A stretch of DNA of 64,000 nt from Chrysomallon squamiferum. Lineage: Eukaryota > Mollusca > Gastropoda > Neomphalida > Peltospiridae. A model generated the notes under the pieces. It did no database searches, was not told the origin of the DNA, and saw only the letters and a program-made list of their open reading frames with translations. The stretch covers positions 8,549,989 to 8,613,988 of the forward strand of contig CM022669.1 in NCBI GenBank assembly GCA_012295275.1, read 5' to 3'. Made by a program: the position numbers and the translations under genes. How positions within the stretch are numbered: the stretch's first letter is position 1; each line of letters opens with the position of its first letter. Positions 34,974 through 51,844 of this stretch are shown piece after piece.

Positions 34974-37676
34974 TTATTTTTTTTAAATCTGTGATAAATA
35001 ACATATAGGTTATAAATTTCCCTGATATGTTTAAAAATGTTTGTTGAAACATCGTAAATGTTTTGAAGTATGGTTAGTAAGAAATACGGTGAAAGCGATT
35101 GGGAGGGAGAAAACAAAGAGGGTGAGAAAGAGACAGAAACAACCAACGAGGTATTAAACGAATAACTAAAATAATAACATAAAGTCACGTTTGAAACAGA
35201 ATGGAAAATTTTACCTGACAGAAGCAAAATAATGAAGCAAATATGTTTGCAGTTTTCTTAACTAGATTGGTTTATGGCTTGGTTTTATGACACAGTCACT
35301 ATTGTAATAGAAGTTAAAGACAAACGATCAGTCATACATTTAAATATATCAGAAATTTAACTGTTCTGAGAGAGAGAATGGCTTGGATTTAAGTTCAGTA
35401 TTAAAATGAATTTACCTTTTGCATCCCATTTTATGAACGTTACATCTGTTAATTTTAAATAAAACATTTGTGAAATAATTCCATTATTTTTCACGTTTTC
35501 AGATATGCACCATATGTGAATTTCTCTTTTCCTTCTTCTTTTTATTAAACTTTTTCTTTCTTTCTTTTTTCCTTCTTCTTTTTTCAGATAAAATAGAATA
35601 ATGTTGCACAAATGTATTAATTGATCAGTTTGTACAAATAACAGAGAAATGCTAACTGACGATGTTTTCTTTTAAATAAATATTTAATTCATTTTGCTTA
35701 TAATATGTTATTTATGGAAATAAAAGTTAGAAACAAATTGACCACAAATGACTTCACTTTACAACCATAAATACAATAATGCTTTTCAATGAATATTAGA
35801 TCAAAGCGATAGCTAATTCAGCTTACCAAAGTGATATTGTAATTCATTTTAAATAAAGATAAATATAAATTTAATATTCTAAGAGAATTTTTTCTTTCTT
35901 CTGTGTTTATCAATTTTCAATTTTATATCGATTGTTGACCATAATTTATGCGTTTTAATATTACTTGTCGGTTCCTTCGTTTTGTTAAAATACATATGTT
36001 GACTGTTTTTAAAGTAATGCAAAGAGAGGAATGAATAAATAGTTTTATTTGAATTATAATGCGACCGAAATTAAATAAAATCTTCGTCTTAACACAGCCA
36101 TTCATTACTTAAAATTCCACTCTGCACATACAAAGAAATATGTTTCTTCATTCACATTGATGCTTTATATTTAATGGTTTTTAAATATACAAATTCTTCT
36201 GTCTTACTTACGTGTCCTAAATTTTTATTAATTCACACATTTTAAACATATCAAGAATAATATCTGCAAAAGAATACTTATTATGGCAGATTTATTCTGG
36301 AAAATTTCAATGGAACAAGATTGTTTTTCTTTCTTTTAATTAATCTAAGAATGTATTCCAAATTTTACTATGCCTGAAAGTCTAAATCATGCAGAGCTAA
36401 GTAATACACTGTATACCTCCCTGTACGACACTGTACTGTATGACACAAAAGTGTTAACACTATTCATTTTACTTTGTTTTATTTTATAAACATTTTATGT
36501 TCATCCATTATCATCGATGCATGACTTCTGTGACTCAGTATAGTTCTCTGAAACAAGCTCTTATGAATCTCTCTGATGACGATAATGTGAATAAGGAGAA
36601 TTAGAAAATAACATCAAATAAAAAGTAATGAATAACAGAGTCATTGCCGAAAACACTCGCACTCCAACTGGTGAATACGAATGGGAGTTGGTGACAATGG
36701 ATGTAGATAATGATAAAACATTAAAAAAATATATACTTGCATAAACTACGATATTTTCGAATGACATCATATCAACTTTTTTGGCAAACAAAGATATACG
36801 TACAAGTTTGATTAGTTACATTATCTAAAACATTCCTAGGTTTCAACATTCTAAATATATTACTTTATATCCATATTGATAAGCACGATGTGAGAGATTT
36901 ACAAATGATATCGTAAAATTTATTAAACAGATACATATATATGTATCAGTTTGGTGACGTACCGGATCTATATGTGTGTATATGACAGAATGACAGATGT
37001 GCAGTTATCATTTTTTTTTTTTTTTTTTAAATAATCCCATGACAGAAAGGAATAATTCTAGAACCAGCTTCTGCATAAATTGAAAATAATTGCTCATTTA
37101 TTAAAGTTTAATTTTCAATTCACTGCAATGTCTACAGTAAGCTCTTTTTTTAACACACATGTTTATTGTATAGCCAAATAATAAATAAGCTATTTCAGCA
37201 AAAAGTGGGAAGTGAAATTCACTAGAAATATGCCAAAAATTGCATGACCAGAAATAGCCATAAGAAATCCCATTTCAATATCTTCTACATTAATGACAAT
37301 TCTGTTTGACTAATAAATCTGTTATCTTTTGTACGGCTGTGTTTAAAACTTTAAATCACCGTCAAGTACATGACTTATAAAACATCGAAAATTAGATCTG
37401 CATTCATTTTTATTTCTTGACCACACCTGCACTGATTCTCGTTTAGTAATTTCAAAAAGTTAGAAACCTTTATGACAAGTAATTGTACACCTTATTCAGT
37501 AAGGTCTACACCTTATCTGAGAAAAATTTAGAAACGAAAACAGAGAAACAGAAATGTTCCACGACATTATAACAACAAAGAAACTTTTAATAATTGTGTA
37601 AGTGGGAAAAATAAAGAACATATATACGTATGTGTATGTGTGAGTATGTGGGTATTGGTGATATGTATGTGTGTGT

Positions 37677-37720
<44 letters not shown>

Positions 37721-38150
37721 ATAACCTTCATGTACGAAAATAGTCGCACCACTTTTATCAGGCAAAACTGTCATAATCGTTTAGCCCACATACATATTTA
37801 TAGACACACAGAGAGTTTCATGTATGCCAGATCTGTTACTCACACGTGCCTGTAACATTTTCACAAACTTAAACGTCAGACATGCACTGTTCATGAGCAC
37901 ATTGAACAATATTCAGCCACTAAATTCATTTATTATCTATAAAAAGTAATCTACTAATTCCTGCTAACAATAATTTAAAACGTTTTACGAACAATCTGTG
38001 AACAAATATTTTTATATATATGACGATAATTTATAACCAATACGTTACTTATAACACATTAAAAAATGATAAGTACACTGAAACACGAATGTTCCAGGAC
38101 ACGTTCATGTTTTAAATAAATATTTCATAACGATCTGTCATATTAGTATT
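34974..38150. other. Intergenic region between D and E
   Basis: Holds the degenerate type I exon 1 and its 5' flank on the minus strand (35215-35870), then 1.1 kb of AT-rich sequence (35.9-37.0) with no match in the window. After that come the dispersed module and the 3' module of copy E with a GT array at 37667-37718. Confidence 0.65.
35215..35257 (-). pseudogene. Degenerate type I exon 1
   Basis: The last 11 codons read HICFIILLLS before a GTAAAA donor, as in copy E, but the start ATG is lost. The type I 5' flank follows in the right place at 35.70-35.87 kb, so this is a gene front whose body is gone. Confidence 0.5.
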
Positions 38151-38397
38151 ATTGTCTCTCTCAGTATCGGTGTTAAGACTAAACAATAATCGATGAACTG
38201 GTACTAACCATAATTTAACAGATTTAAGAACGATGTTTCAAAAAATATTTTATACATTAACGGATGACACTTAGAGGATAATTATTATTTTTTTATAACC
38301 AGTCCGCTATTTTTTCTGCAGACTTTTTTTTTTAATTTTCTCTCACAATACCGGTGTAAAGACAAAAATCTAAGAAAAAAATCGGATTTTAGCCAAT

Positions 38398-40529
38398 TCA
38401 CATTGAGTCAGTGTTTCCACGAATCAGCAACATACCCAGATATCTCATTCCTTCTATTATTGGATTAGATCCGTCTTCTTGCCAAGGTTTCAGTAGCCAC
38501 GGAAACCAGCGGAATGGAGTGAGGGTGAAGTGTTCAAAGTCGTGATCGACGAAACCATGACATGAAGCTAAAATTCCATCGACAACAAGAGTTCCTGCCT
38601 CTGTGAGTGGTACGTACAAACCTGTCATTAAATATTATTTCTATTAAAAACTTTAAATAATAGAGGAGAACAGGGAAACGCTACAGCGACGTACAACGTA
38701 GAAACAATGTGGTTCAAGGTAGGAATTGTACATGCAATGGTGAAACAAGAGCTGTACAGTATAGAGTCAGTGAAGATCTGTATATAATTAACATACACAA
38801 TTAAAGAGACATATCCTAGAATGCACGTCATACAAAAGTTAGTTAGACGTCTATTTACCACAAATACAACGTCGTACTAATAATAGATGGTGATGTGAAT
38901 ATAGAAAAGCAAAGTCGTTAAAAAAATAGGCACTGAAGTGAAACATAGTCTAAAAGAAACATTGCTGGACTAGATAGAAATAACGTCCCTACGAGAGATA
39001 GGCTGTGATTCAAATATAGAAACAAAATGGTATAATTAAGCATAAAACAGGAAACAACAACTGTTATAGCAGACACATATATTGTTGTAGTAGCAGTAGA
39101 GGATTTTCAGTTAGTGATGCCATTAGAACCAGTAATAGTAATATGAATAATGGAAGTAATAATATAAACAGTAGCTGTCATAGGAGCCACAGCCGTGAGA
39201 TGCGTAAAGTCAGTAATAATAGAACCTTCTTTCTTGAACAAAGATATTTCCACGACTCGCTCTGGACAAAGACCTCTTTCCACGACCATCGAAAAACTGA
39301 AAATTCCAAGTCATCCGATTTTCACGACATATAAAACAATTCATCGAACATTTTTCATATAAAGAATAAAACAGAAAAAATAAAAATCAGAAATGCACTT
39401 ATTATAGACTGTAATTTGGTAAGTAACTAACACATAAACAAACATAAATCACAGTATTTTATGTAAAGGGAATATAACAATAGTTCTTGATAATGAACAT
39501 GACCATGTACAGCAGAGAGAATGGATGACCAAGAAACGAAAAGTACACACATACTAATGAATTCATTATGAACTTTCTTTTTTCATTTTTCATTTGCATA
39601 CAGGAAAGTCTGTAATCTGAGACTGCAGTTAACGTTCAAAACGACAGGTGAACAAATTCAGCGCTGACTTTACCCACTTAACAGACACATATCACAAACC
39701 TAGCTTGCATTTCAGTAGATCTGTTGTTCTTAGACACAAATATCAGATGATCGTCTGTCATGGTGATGTGATTTCCGTTTTCTGTTGTCAACGTTCGAAA
39801 AGCTGCATTGGTGTGGCTGTCGTTTTATGAAAGTTTTCACTTCTGAAAATATTCGAGAACCATCTTGCACTGAAAAAAAGTAATCTGTTTGAACCTTTGT
39901 AACGAAATCAGCACTAAAACTCAGATGTATAAATGTTAGTATTTACCTGTTAATATCTTGTGTCCTGCTTTCAGATCACTCATTTTCATCATTGATCCGT
40001 CTTCAAGTTCAAGCTCGCTAACTGCATGGAAACAACCCAGTATACATTCCTTGCAGCAATCCTTATGAAACTTAGTCGAATAACCGCATGTACAGAAAGA
40101 TTTCAGTGTCTTCCTCTCTAAACCAGGTCTAATATGGCATATACAGTATGGTTCCTGTTAACACACATCAGTCACCTTAGTAATCCTCAGATTTTTTCTA
40201 ATAATTCTCTGAATTAATAATACAAGAATAACGCAGACACACAAACAGAGAGAGAGAGAGAGACTGACTGACTCTTGGAATTATATATTATATATAGAGA
40301 TAATGGATTTCATATTTTGTTCCAATGACATTGTGTAATAAAGTAAAAATGTATGCGAAGACAAATATTTGAATATATATACATACAGAATCAGAGATGG
40401 CTGCTATTATCACTAAAAGGAGAAAGTTGAATTTAATAGTTTAATTGTGAGGCTTTAATCTAGAGAATTATAATACATAATTATAATATGTTATATTCTT
40501 ATCATCCTTTAGCTTAACTATACACTCTT

Positions 40530-40609
<80 letters not shown>

Positions 40610-40723
40610 GAGTTCAAAGATATAAATAACTACAATTACTACATAAATTCGAGTATCAAATAAAATTTAGACATTTTTACCTGATAACAGCAAAATAATA
40701 AAACAGAAATGGAACACGTGCAT
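38398..40723 (-). pseudogene. Copy E: Hog gene, type I, with frameshift and internal deletion
   Basis: Exons in gene order are 40723-40681, 40412-40387, 40154-39947, 39869-39700, 39296-39226 and 38621-38398. Two lesions are visible. Exon 4 is 170 nt instead of 172: the CACACACC of copy A is CACACC here, which shifts the frame after KRQPH. Exon 5 is 71 nt instead of 107, an in-frame loss of 36 nt that removes DYVFSSRSCSSG between two GGT copies. The third Cys of the CxCxC cluster is Tyr (CTCGY), and the Hint start reads GCFHAV rather than CFHGD. A good TATA box and all splice borders remain, so decay is recent. It is a mirror-image relative of copy F, with a shared downstream flank. Confidence 0.78.
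40531..40610. repeat. GA microsatellite in copy E intron 1
   Basis: One AAAG interruption near the end. Confidence 0.92.
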
Positions 40724-40767
40724 TATTTGCTACTTTCTCCAAAATACAGTTCTGAAAGAGATAACTG

Positions 40768-40776
40768 CTTTTTATA
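40768..40776 (-). promoter_or_regulatory. TATA box of copy E
   Basis: TATAAAAAG on the minus strand, 45 bp upstream of the ATG; predicts a 5' leader of roughly 15-20 nt. Confidence 0.5.
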
Positions 40777-40799
40777 CTGTAAATAAATATCAAAATACC

Positions 40800-43700
40800 T
40801 TTGCCTCTTGTATCCTCTGTATGAATAATGTATCAAACGAATAACACCCATTTTATGAAAGTTACATCTGTTGATATCGCACCTTACAGCGTTACAAAGC
40901 TTCTTCAGAAGATAATCACATTTGCTTATCTCTCACCTTGTCAGCTATCCAACAAAACGCGAATTTTTCTTTTTTCTTCTTCTTTACTCTGCTTTTTAGA
41001 AACATTTTCCTTTTTCTTACTTTTTTCTTCGTTCTTTCTTTCATTTCAGCAAAAGTAGAATGGTGTTGTTGAAATGTGTTAAGTGGTTTCAAAGAATTAT
41101 ATATACACCTTTGTAAAAGTAAACTGAATGTTTTAAAACTATTTCATGTGCTTCTTCCACATACATTTTGCAACTGTCAATGACGCCACTACGTGAGTAA
41201 AATATTATTTTTATTCATATTTCACAGAATGACAGAGGTGCAGTTATTTTTTTTTTTTTTTTTTTTTTTTTTAATAATACAAGGACAGAAATATATTTGT
41301 TGATTTATTAAAGTTGATTATTCAGTTCATTGCGATGCCTATAGTGAGTTATTGTAAACGTTTTGTTATTTAACGTAGACATTTATTTTATAATCAAATA
41401 ATAAATGAGATATTTCAGCAAAACGTGGGAAGTAAAGTTCAGTAGGAATATAGTGCAATAGAAAGATGCCAAGAAGTGGCATCACCAGAAAGATCCATAA
41501 GAGAAATCCCATTTCAGTATGTTCTGGATCAGTGATAATTCTATTTGACTAATAAATGTGTTACATTCTGTATCGCTGTGTTTAAAACTTTAAACCATGC
41601 TGAACTACAGAGTCTGTGTAAAACATCCAGGAGAGTTTTATTTTTGTGTGTATGTATTTTCTGTTTTTATTTATCTCCAAAACTGTGTTCCGTTGAAAGT
41701 TACGCTGTACTACAATCCAATTTCCTATAATAATAATAAATAATAGTCCGTCCTAAACACGAGACTCATCCGCTCAGATTAACACATTTATACATCACAC
41801 ATCTGTCTGTTACGGGGATCACTAACATTTTCACCTGATTAGATAAAATATCTGCACTGTTCGTGCGCACACTGAAGAATATCGTTCACCTGACTTCGTT
41901 TATTATCTAACAGAAATAATCCAGTAATTCCTACAGATTTACGAATGATTTCTAGACAAATATTTTTTTTATACATGTAATTTATAACCAATATTTTATT
42001 TAACACAAATTCAATAAAATCATAAACAGTCTGAAACTCGAAAACGCGAGGACACGTTCATGTTTTAAATAAAAATTTCATAACAATCAGTCACATTAAT
42101 TTTATTTTCTCCCTCAGTATTGGTGTGAAGACAAAGTAATAATCTAGTAAGTCCTACTAACAATAATTTAACACATTTAAGAAAGATTTTTCAAAAAATA
42201 TATTTAAACATTAATGGATGTCACTTACAGGATGATTAAATATAAGTATACTGTCTTTTTGTGAATCAGAAATGTGTCTATCATCTATTTGTGTGAACGC
42301 ATGTCTGTATGGATGTATGCATTTGTATCAATGTATTTATATGTGTATGTTTGTAATTATATATGTATGTATATATATGTGTGTGTATGTGTGTGTTTGT
42401 GTATGCATATCTGTAAAGATGTGTGTATGATAGACACTTCTGTAAAAGTAAATTGAATGTTTTAAAACTAATTTATTTTCTTCTATACTTACCAATCTTC
42501 CATCACTCAGTAATAATAATCGATGAGTTTTGCTACTAGTTACCTAAAATATTACTTTTATTTTATTTATTTTTAAAGGAAGTCATAGATTCATTAAACT
42601 AATCCAAGGACAGAAGTAAACTCAGAACAAACTGCAGTAGGATCTGATGGCTGTTTCAGCTAATACATTTTGTTGTTGTTCTTATATTTCTACTTAAAAA
42701 CACTTCCCATTTTTTTGTTGAAACATGTCAGTTATTCTTTGATTATAAAATAAATTTATTCGGGCACTAAACATTTTTGTTATAAAATAACTCACTGCAG
42801 TGAATTGAAACTTAAACTTTTGTAAATGAAAAATATACGACAGATTGATGCAGAAACTCGTTCTAGAAATATTACGTTCTGTTCTTGGATTATTTTAAAG
42901 AATGTGTGAAAACAAATTGGTAAATAAATACATTTCGTTACGTCAAATATAAATGAAGCTAATATTTTATGTAACTAGTAGGAAAACTCATAAATTATTA
43001 TTACTGAATAACGCAGAGTTGATTAATGTAGAAGAAGTACATTAAACAGTTTTAGAACTTTCAATTTACATTGATCTGCATTCAGAATTAGTTTTACAAC
43101 ATTCAGTTAATCTTAAATCATATCAGGAGTGTGCAATATATATAATTATTGTTGTCTTTTGGATATTTTCTATACACTGCTAACAACATATTTATTAAAG
43201 GTCCTGGTACGTGGTTACCTGCCTGTTGCATTATTAAATATTGTAATGCTATGGAATTTTGATTTGTCATAAAAATGGTCATTTATTCGTATGGTAATAC
43301 ATTCTTGAAATGAAATAAGACGTAAATTTAAAAAAAAACTATCAAATTTTACTCTAAAATATTATTCTGTACCTAGATCATGAAAAAACAAAATGAATAA
43401 AAAATGAAATAATGAAATAACAATAACAATACTAATAATAATAAAGCTACTAAGGTTTTGAAGAATGTCTTTAGATCGTATGATCATATTGATAGACAAA
43501 CCTTGGGCCGTTCTCAAATGCATTCTTACAAACATAACGTAGACACACACTCACTCATCCCAAGATGCATGCGATCTGTGTAGATTTGTTTGTTTGTTTG
43601 TCTGTTTGCCCTTGTGAGAATGGAACACAGCGTCACACAGAATAATAACCCTGTGTACATAGTTAACAGCTACTGTTTAATATATTAAAGTGCACGACTG

Positions 43701-45240
43701 ATTTAAATGATATTTAAATTTATGAAGTACAGAATATTGCTCTAAAGGTTAATTGTAGTCAGTGCTACAGTTTAGTGCTACTTATTCTTAGAAGTCTGTA
43801 ATAATCTTTAATAAACGCATAATATTTATTTGTCACTGTCAGTATGTTTCCTCTAATACTGTTTTTCTTTTTGCATTTGTGCCTGTGTTTAAACTTGTAT
43901 GTATGCAGAGAAAGATAAACAGACTTGGATATAGTATGGTATTTTCATTTGTAATATATTAAAATGTAAGAAATGTATGTAGTTGGTCTAGCCTCATCTT
44001 CTTTGTCTAGCCAGTTTGTACAGCTGATGCTAATTGAGGATGATCTTCTGTCTGTTGTCTAACACACCGAACGCAGCCCCGTATACTCAGATACATACAA
44101 AAAGTAATAATACTAATTATAATAAGAAGAAGAAGAACAAGAAGCAGAAGAAGAACAAGACGGACAAGGAGGAGAAGAACAACAACAACAACAACAATAA
44201 CGACTAGTTATGGCAATGATCGTATTGTTCATTATTCTCTGTTAGATGTTATTTTCTGATTCTGGTTAATCATCATTATCATTATCAGAAACGTTTGACA
44301 TCAGAGAACTGTACTGAGTCAATGAACTAAACGCAGAAACACACAGAAGTGATGCAGAGATCAGGATCAACACAGAAATTTAAAATAAATCCTCAGACTC
44401 ATTTAACTGCAGCGCTTGAGAAAAAAGTACAGATCATAAAGTGAAATATAACGAATAATGTTAACACATTCCTGTCCTACTATAAAAAATATTCAACAAA
44501 TGTACAGGATGCTTCGTACAATTCATCTAGCTTTGCACGAAGTAGAGTTTTAAACGATGTAAAATTTCGAATAATTTGTTAGAGGCTTCTTATTTTAAAG
44601 GAAAACGAAAACAAAGCAAAGTACTTGATTAATATCATCACCTTCAGTACACAGTGTATATTTTCACATACAGGTCAAGTATCTTTGTATGATTTAGAAT
44701 GTTAACCATAGTAACCTGAACAAAATGTAACAAAGTTACCTCACACTTCTTGTTATATTTTATTTCTCCCTGAAGCTTGAATCTTTCAGAATTAGTGTGG
44801 AATAATATGTGCTGTTTTGCAGAAATTAGTCTAAATATGTTTGAAAAATTCCGTGATACGTGAGTAAAACTGTGAAAATAAATATTTAAAAATGTTACAA
44901 AAACATGTAAGATGAGTATGAGTAAAGAAACATATTTCTTTGTGTATGCAAAGTGGAATTTTTAGGTCGTGAATGACTGTATTAATTCAACAATTTTATT
45001 TAGTTCGTTTGTATTCTAATTTAAATAAAACTATTTCTGGTTTATTCATTCCTTTATTCAATTTGCGTTACTCTAATAACAATCAATATTAATGTATTTT
45101 AGTCATTCTCACTGTCAAATATCAATAAAAAGGATAGGAATTAAGTAGTAATAGTAAAACGCATAAATTATGATTAACAACAGATGAAGAATTAAAACTT
45201 CATAAATATGGAAGTAACAGATAAAAGTATTTTAAAACGT
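40800..45240. other. Centre of the E/F mirror pair
   Basis: Dispersed module at 41.2-41.65, 3'-flank-like block (minus) at about 42.0-42.2, single minisatellite unit at 43.9, an AAG/AAC triplet stretch at 44.12-44.20 and a copy of window bases 1-200 at 44.26. No gene recognised. Confidence 0.65.
43899..43978 (+). repeat. Single unit of the 82-bp minisatellite
   Basis: One diverged unit with the same flanks as the arrays (GTGTTTAAACTTGTATG before, GTTGGTCTAGC after); likely the unexpanded state. Confidence 0.75.
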
Positions 45241-45811
45241 GAAATTTACATTTATGTTCATTTAAAATGTCACTCCGATAAGTTGAACTAGCTATCGCTT
45301 TGATCTAATATTCAGTGTAAAGCAGTACTGTATTTATGGATATAAAGTCAAGATAGTTATGGTGGGTTCGTGTCTATATTTTATTTACTTAAATAACATA
45401 TATCTTTGTTGATTATAAGCAAAATAAATTAGATATGTGTTTTACGAAAACCCAACTCAATTTCTTCAATACAAAGGTACTTCTCTATAATTCGCTGGAA
45501 CTACATAACACATTTCGATAACACTTTTGTGTTTTAGCTGAAAAAAAAAATTAAAAAAAAAAAAGTTTTTAAAAAGCAGAGAAATGAAGAAAAAAAAAGA
45601 GAAATTCGCATATGGTGCATATCTGACAGGGTTGAAAGATAATAAAACTAAATTATTTGAAAAAGGTTTGTAACACTATAAAATGTTTTATCAACAGATG
45701 TAACCTTCATAAAACGGGTGTTGTTCATTTGATACATTATTCATATACAGGATAAAACAAATAAATTAATTTTAATATTGAATTTAAATGTATATATATA
45801 TATACGATATA

Positions 45812-45822
45812 TATAAAAAAGC
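45812..45822 (+). promoter_or_regulatory. TATA box of copy F
   Basis: TATAAAAAAGC, 44 bp upstream of the ATG at 45866, same spacing as in copies A, B and E. Confidence 0.5.
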
Positions 45823-45865
45823 AATTCTCTAGTTAAGAAATGTATTTCGGAGAAAGTAGCAAATA

Positions 45866-48419
<2,554 letters not shown>

Positions 48420-49088
48420 ATTGGCTAAAATCCGATTTTCTTCTTAGATTTTGTCTTTACGCCGATACTGTGAATGAAAATAAAAAAATAAAGTCTGCAG
48501 ACTGAAATCTGTTGATAACTTTTTAATCCTCTAAGTGTCATCCGTTAATATATAAAATATTTTTTGAAACATCGTTCTTAAATCTGTTAAATTATGGTTA
48601 GTACCAGTTCCTCGATTATTGTTTAGTCTTAACACTGATACTGAGAGAGAAAATAATACTAATATGACAGATCTTTATGAAATATTTATTTAAAACATGA
48701 ACGTGTCCTGGAACATTCGTGTTTCAGTATACTTATCATTTTTTAATTTGTGATAAATAATTTGTGATAAATATATATAAATATTTGGTCACAGATTGTT
48801 CGTAAAAAATTTTAAATTATGGTTAACAGAAATTAGTAGATTACTTTTTATAGATAATAAATGAATTTAGTGGCAGAATATTCTTCAATGTGCTCATGAA
48901 CAGTGCATGTCTGACGTTTAAGTTTGTGAAAATGTTACAGGCACGTGTGAGTAACATATCTGGCATACATGAAACTCTCTATGTGTCTATAAATATGCAT
49001 GTGGGCTAAACGATTGTGACAATTTTGACTGATAAAAGTGGTGCGACTATTTTGGTACATGAAGGTTATAAATATGGTTTTAAAACAA

Positions 49089-49121
<33 letters not shown>

Positions 49122-49908
49122 GATCACCGATACCCTCATACTCACACTCAGAAGCACACATACATCTTATTACATATGTTCTTTTTTTTCCAAGATGATT
49201 AAATATAATTATTATTCTTGAAACAAACCGTGTTTTATTTATAAAATAATTGAATGCATGCACTGCAACGAAATGAAAATATCCTTCTGGTTTATACATT
49301 TCTGTCAAGTTCATAGATGTGCACATGTCATTCTGACTGTGAAACATGATTACCTCTAATACTCTGAGAACATTCCGTCAAAATTTAGAGAGCATCATTA
49401 GTGACAGTAGTAAGTAACATTCATAAATACGGAAACAACAGACAAAATTGTTTTGAAACATTTCTTTAATATACATGTTAGAGTATAGTTGTCATAAACT
49501 AAAATACATTAAGAAAACTGGTTTTTCTTTTAACGGGCATCCAGCTGTCATGAAAACCTGTAGTCTGGGATTACAGAATCGTAGAACCTAATGACATCAG
49601 TTAAAACGGACGTTCAAAATAGAAAACTGTGGTAATCACTGTGGATCTCAAAGTTCTAAAAATGACAATTCAACAGCCGTTTCTATCAGATCGTGGGATT
49701 CGATGTCCCTGACTAGACTTGTATTGTCGTACATAAACAGATACAAACACAGACAGACAGATAGACAGGGAGGCAGACATATACACACACATACCTGAAA
49801 ACGAACTAACTGAAGAGTATGCTATATATATACACGAGAGGATGAAATGTGAAACGACCGACAGTTGACCAATGAATTCATCAGTACGATTCATTACACA
49901 TGCTTACA

Positions 49909-50128
49909 GGTTCTACTGCATATTTCGTTCCTAATGTCACTGGCAGGAAACATATTTGTCATTATTTATAACACATCTTGCATATTTATAACACATCAGG
50001 AAACCACAGACCATTTGTTACATAGTGTACAGGAAATATCCAAACTTGTCGTGAATGCACTCGACATTTTTATTGTCCTATTTTATGCATACCGCAGACT
50101 AATAATTATTAAGTTTGTTCAAGGTTGA
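49909..50128 (+). other. Weak candidate exon, hydrophobic, possibly a receptor fragment
   Basis: After a possible acceptor (GCTTACAG) the frame runs 73 codons to TGA with two hydrophobic stretches (VLLHISFLMSLAGNIFVIIY and LVVNALDIFIVLFYAYRR). The second, ending in basic residues, faintly resembles the seventh helix and start of the tail of a rhodopsin-family receptor, but the NPxxY motif is absent. Could easily be chance in AT-rich DNA. Confidence 0.15.
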
Positions 50129-50247
50129 TACAGAATTAACACGATCATAACATATGAACAGATAAAAATACAGGCGATGTTTTTATGTTTGTGGGTGGGT
50201 CAGACTGTTGTGTTTGCTGCGTTCATACTTAGGCGTGTGGGTGCATT

Positions 50248-50250
<3 letters not shown>

Positions 50251-50336
<86 letters not shown>

Positions 50337-50347
50337 CTCTCTCTCTC
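50251..50347. repeat. CT microsatellite, intergenic
   Basis: CT with one CG interruption near the end. Confidence 0.93.
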
Positions 50348-50631
50348 ATCTCATGTCCGTATGAGAGTGAGATGACTTTATCCGTGTCAACGTTGCTTGT
50401 ATTTGCATAGTTTATTCTTATTAAACATTCTGCAGAGGAACAAACAGTTCCCCGTTATTGTCGTGACATCCGATTTTGACTGCTGATAACAACGGTATGC
50501 CAACTTGAAGATTCAATTACTATCGACATGTATTTAAAACATAATATACTTACAAATGTGCAGAAATAACGAAAAAAAAAAAATATATATATATATATAA
50601 ATAAAAAATAATAATTATAAAAAAAATAATC

Positions 50632-50666
<35 letters not shown>

Positions 50667-51013
50667 TATTATTATTATTATTATTATAAAATCAAAAATA
50701 GTAACATAAAAATAAAAATAACAAATAAAAAATGTGATCAATCATGTTTATTTTATTTCTTATATGTACAATATATATGTACGTACAGAAACCACCGATA
50801 CGCATATACTCACACTCAGAAGCACACATACACATACGTCTATACGTTCTTCTTTTTTTCGAATCACACAATTATTAAAAGTTTCTTTTTTCTTATAATG
50901 TCGTTGAACTTTTCTTTTCCGCTGTTTTCATTTCGAAATTTTTCTCACACAAGGTTTAGACTTTACTGAATAACCTATACAATAATTTTATCATACATTT
51001 TTATAAATGAAGG

Positions 51014-51251
51014 ACAGATCTGCCCTTCATTTAAATATACTGAATATTATATATTAATTCTACACATGGAACTGTCATTCTGATTGATGGCTCATCATCT
51101 GTATGATAGCTTTGAATTGTCATAACCAGTTCCTGATTTTGAGTATGTGTATTCGTGTCAGAATTAGATGACGAAACATCAATCAGAATGACAGTTCCAT
51201 GTGTAGAATTAATGCATAATATTCAGTGTATTTAAATGAAGGACAGATCTG
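51014..51251. mobile_element. Foldback element, third copy
   Basis: Both arms present, upstream of the orphan exon 1 at 51305; ends GGACAGATCT on both sides. Confidence 0.6.
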
Positions 51252-51304
51252 AATGATATTTAAATATGTAAAGTGAAGAGTGTTTTTTACGTAGAGAACA
51301 GGAC

Positions 51305-51347
51305 ATGGATATTATTATTTTCTTTTTCGCTATTTTGCTGTTATTTG
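51305..51347 (+). pseudogene. Orphan signal-peptide exon 1 with lost donor
   Basis: Encodes MDIIIFFFAILLLF; the donor GT is AT (G|ATAATT). It is flanked upstream by the foldback element as at 13.5 and 28.4 kb and followed by a CT array. No later exon follows. Confidence 0.6.
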
Positions 51348-51415
51348 ATAATTCGATTAATACTGTACATTTTGTATCTGTTTTAGTTATTCTCTAATTT
51401 CCGTATTGTTTTTCT

Positions 51416-51417
<2 letters not shown>

Positions 51418-51470
<53 letters not shown>
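51418..51470. repeat. CT microsatellite after orphan exon 1
   Basis: Followed within 15 bp by TAAA, AAT and ATT arrays up to about 51560. Confidence 0.92.
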
Positions 51471-51472
<2 letters not shown>

Positions 51473-51506
51473 TGAATGAGATAAATAAATAAATAAATAA
51501 ATAAAT

Positions 51507-51562
<56 letters not shown>

Positions 51563-51844
51563 AAAATAAAATATAAAAATATAAAAATAAAAATAACAAA
51601 TAAAAATTGTGATCATTCATGTTTCGTTTATTTCTTATATTGTACGACATATTGTGCGCATATGGATTATTTTAGAATTTTAACAATATCTGGAGCCCAT
51701 CAAAGCGAATGATTAACATGAAAGTCACTATTAATGTTAGTTTATCGACACAGAAGTACAGGCAGAATCTCTTATATAGGGACAATAGAATCATTTAATT
51801 TTGTAAATCATTAACACCTAAACGTAAAAATCCTTTTCACCAAC

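Larger units (their letters stand above)
48420..51010. other. 3' flank of copy F and intergenic region
   Basis: Two 3'-block copies (near 48450 and 48630), the recurring CA module to 49170, then about 1 kb of sequence with no match in the window. AAT/ATT array at 50636-50690. Confidence 0.6.
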
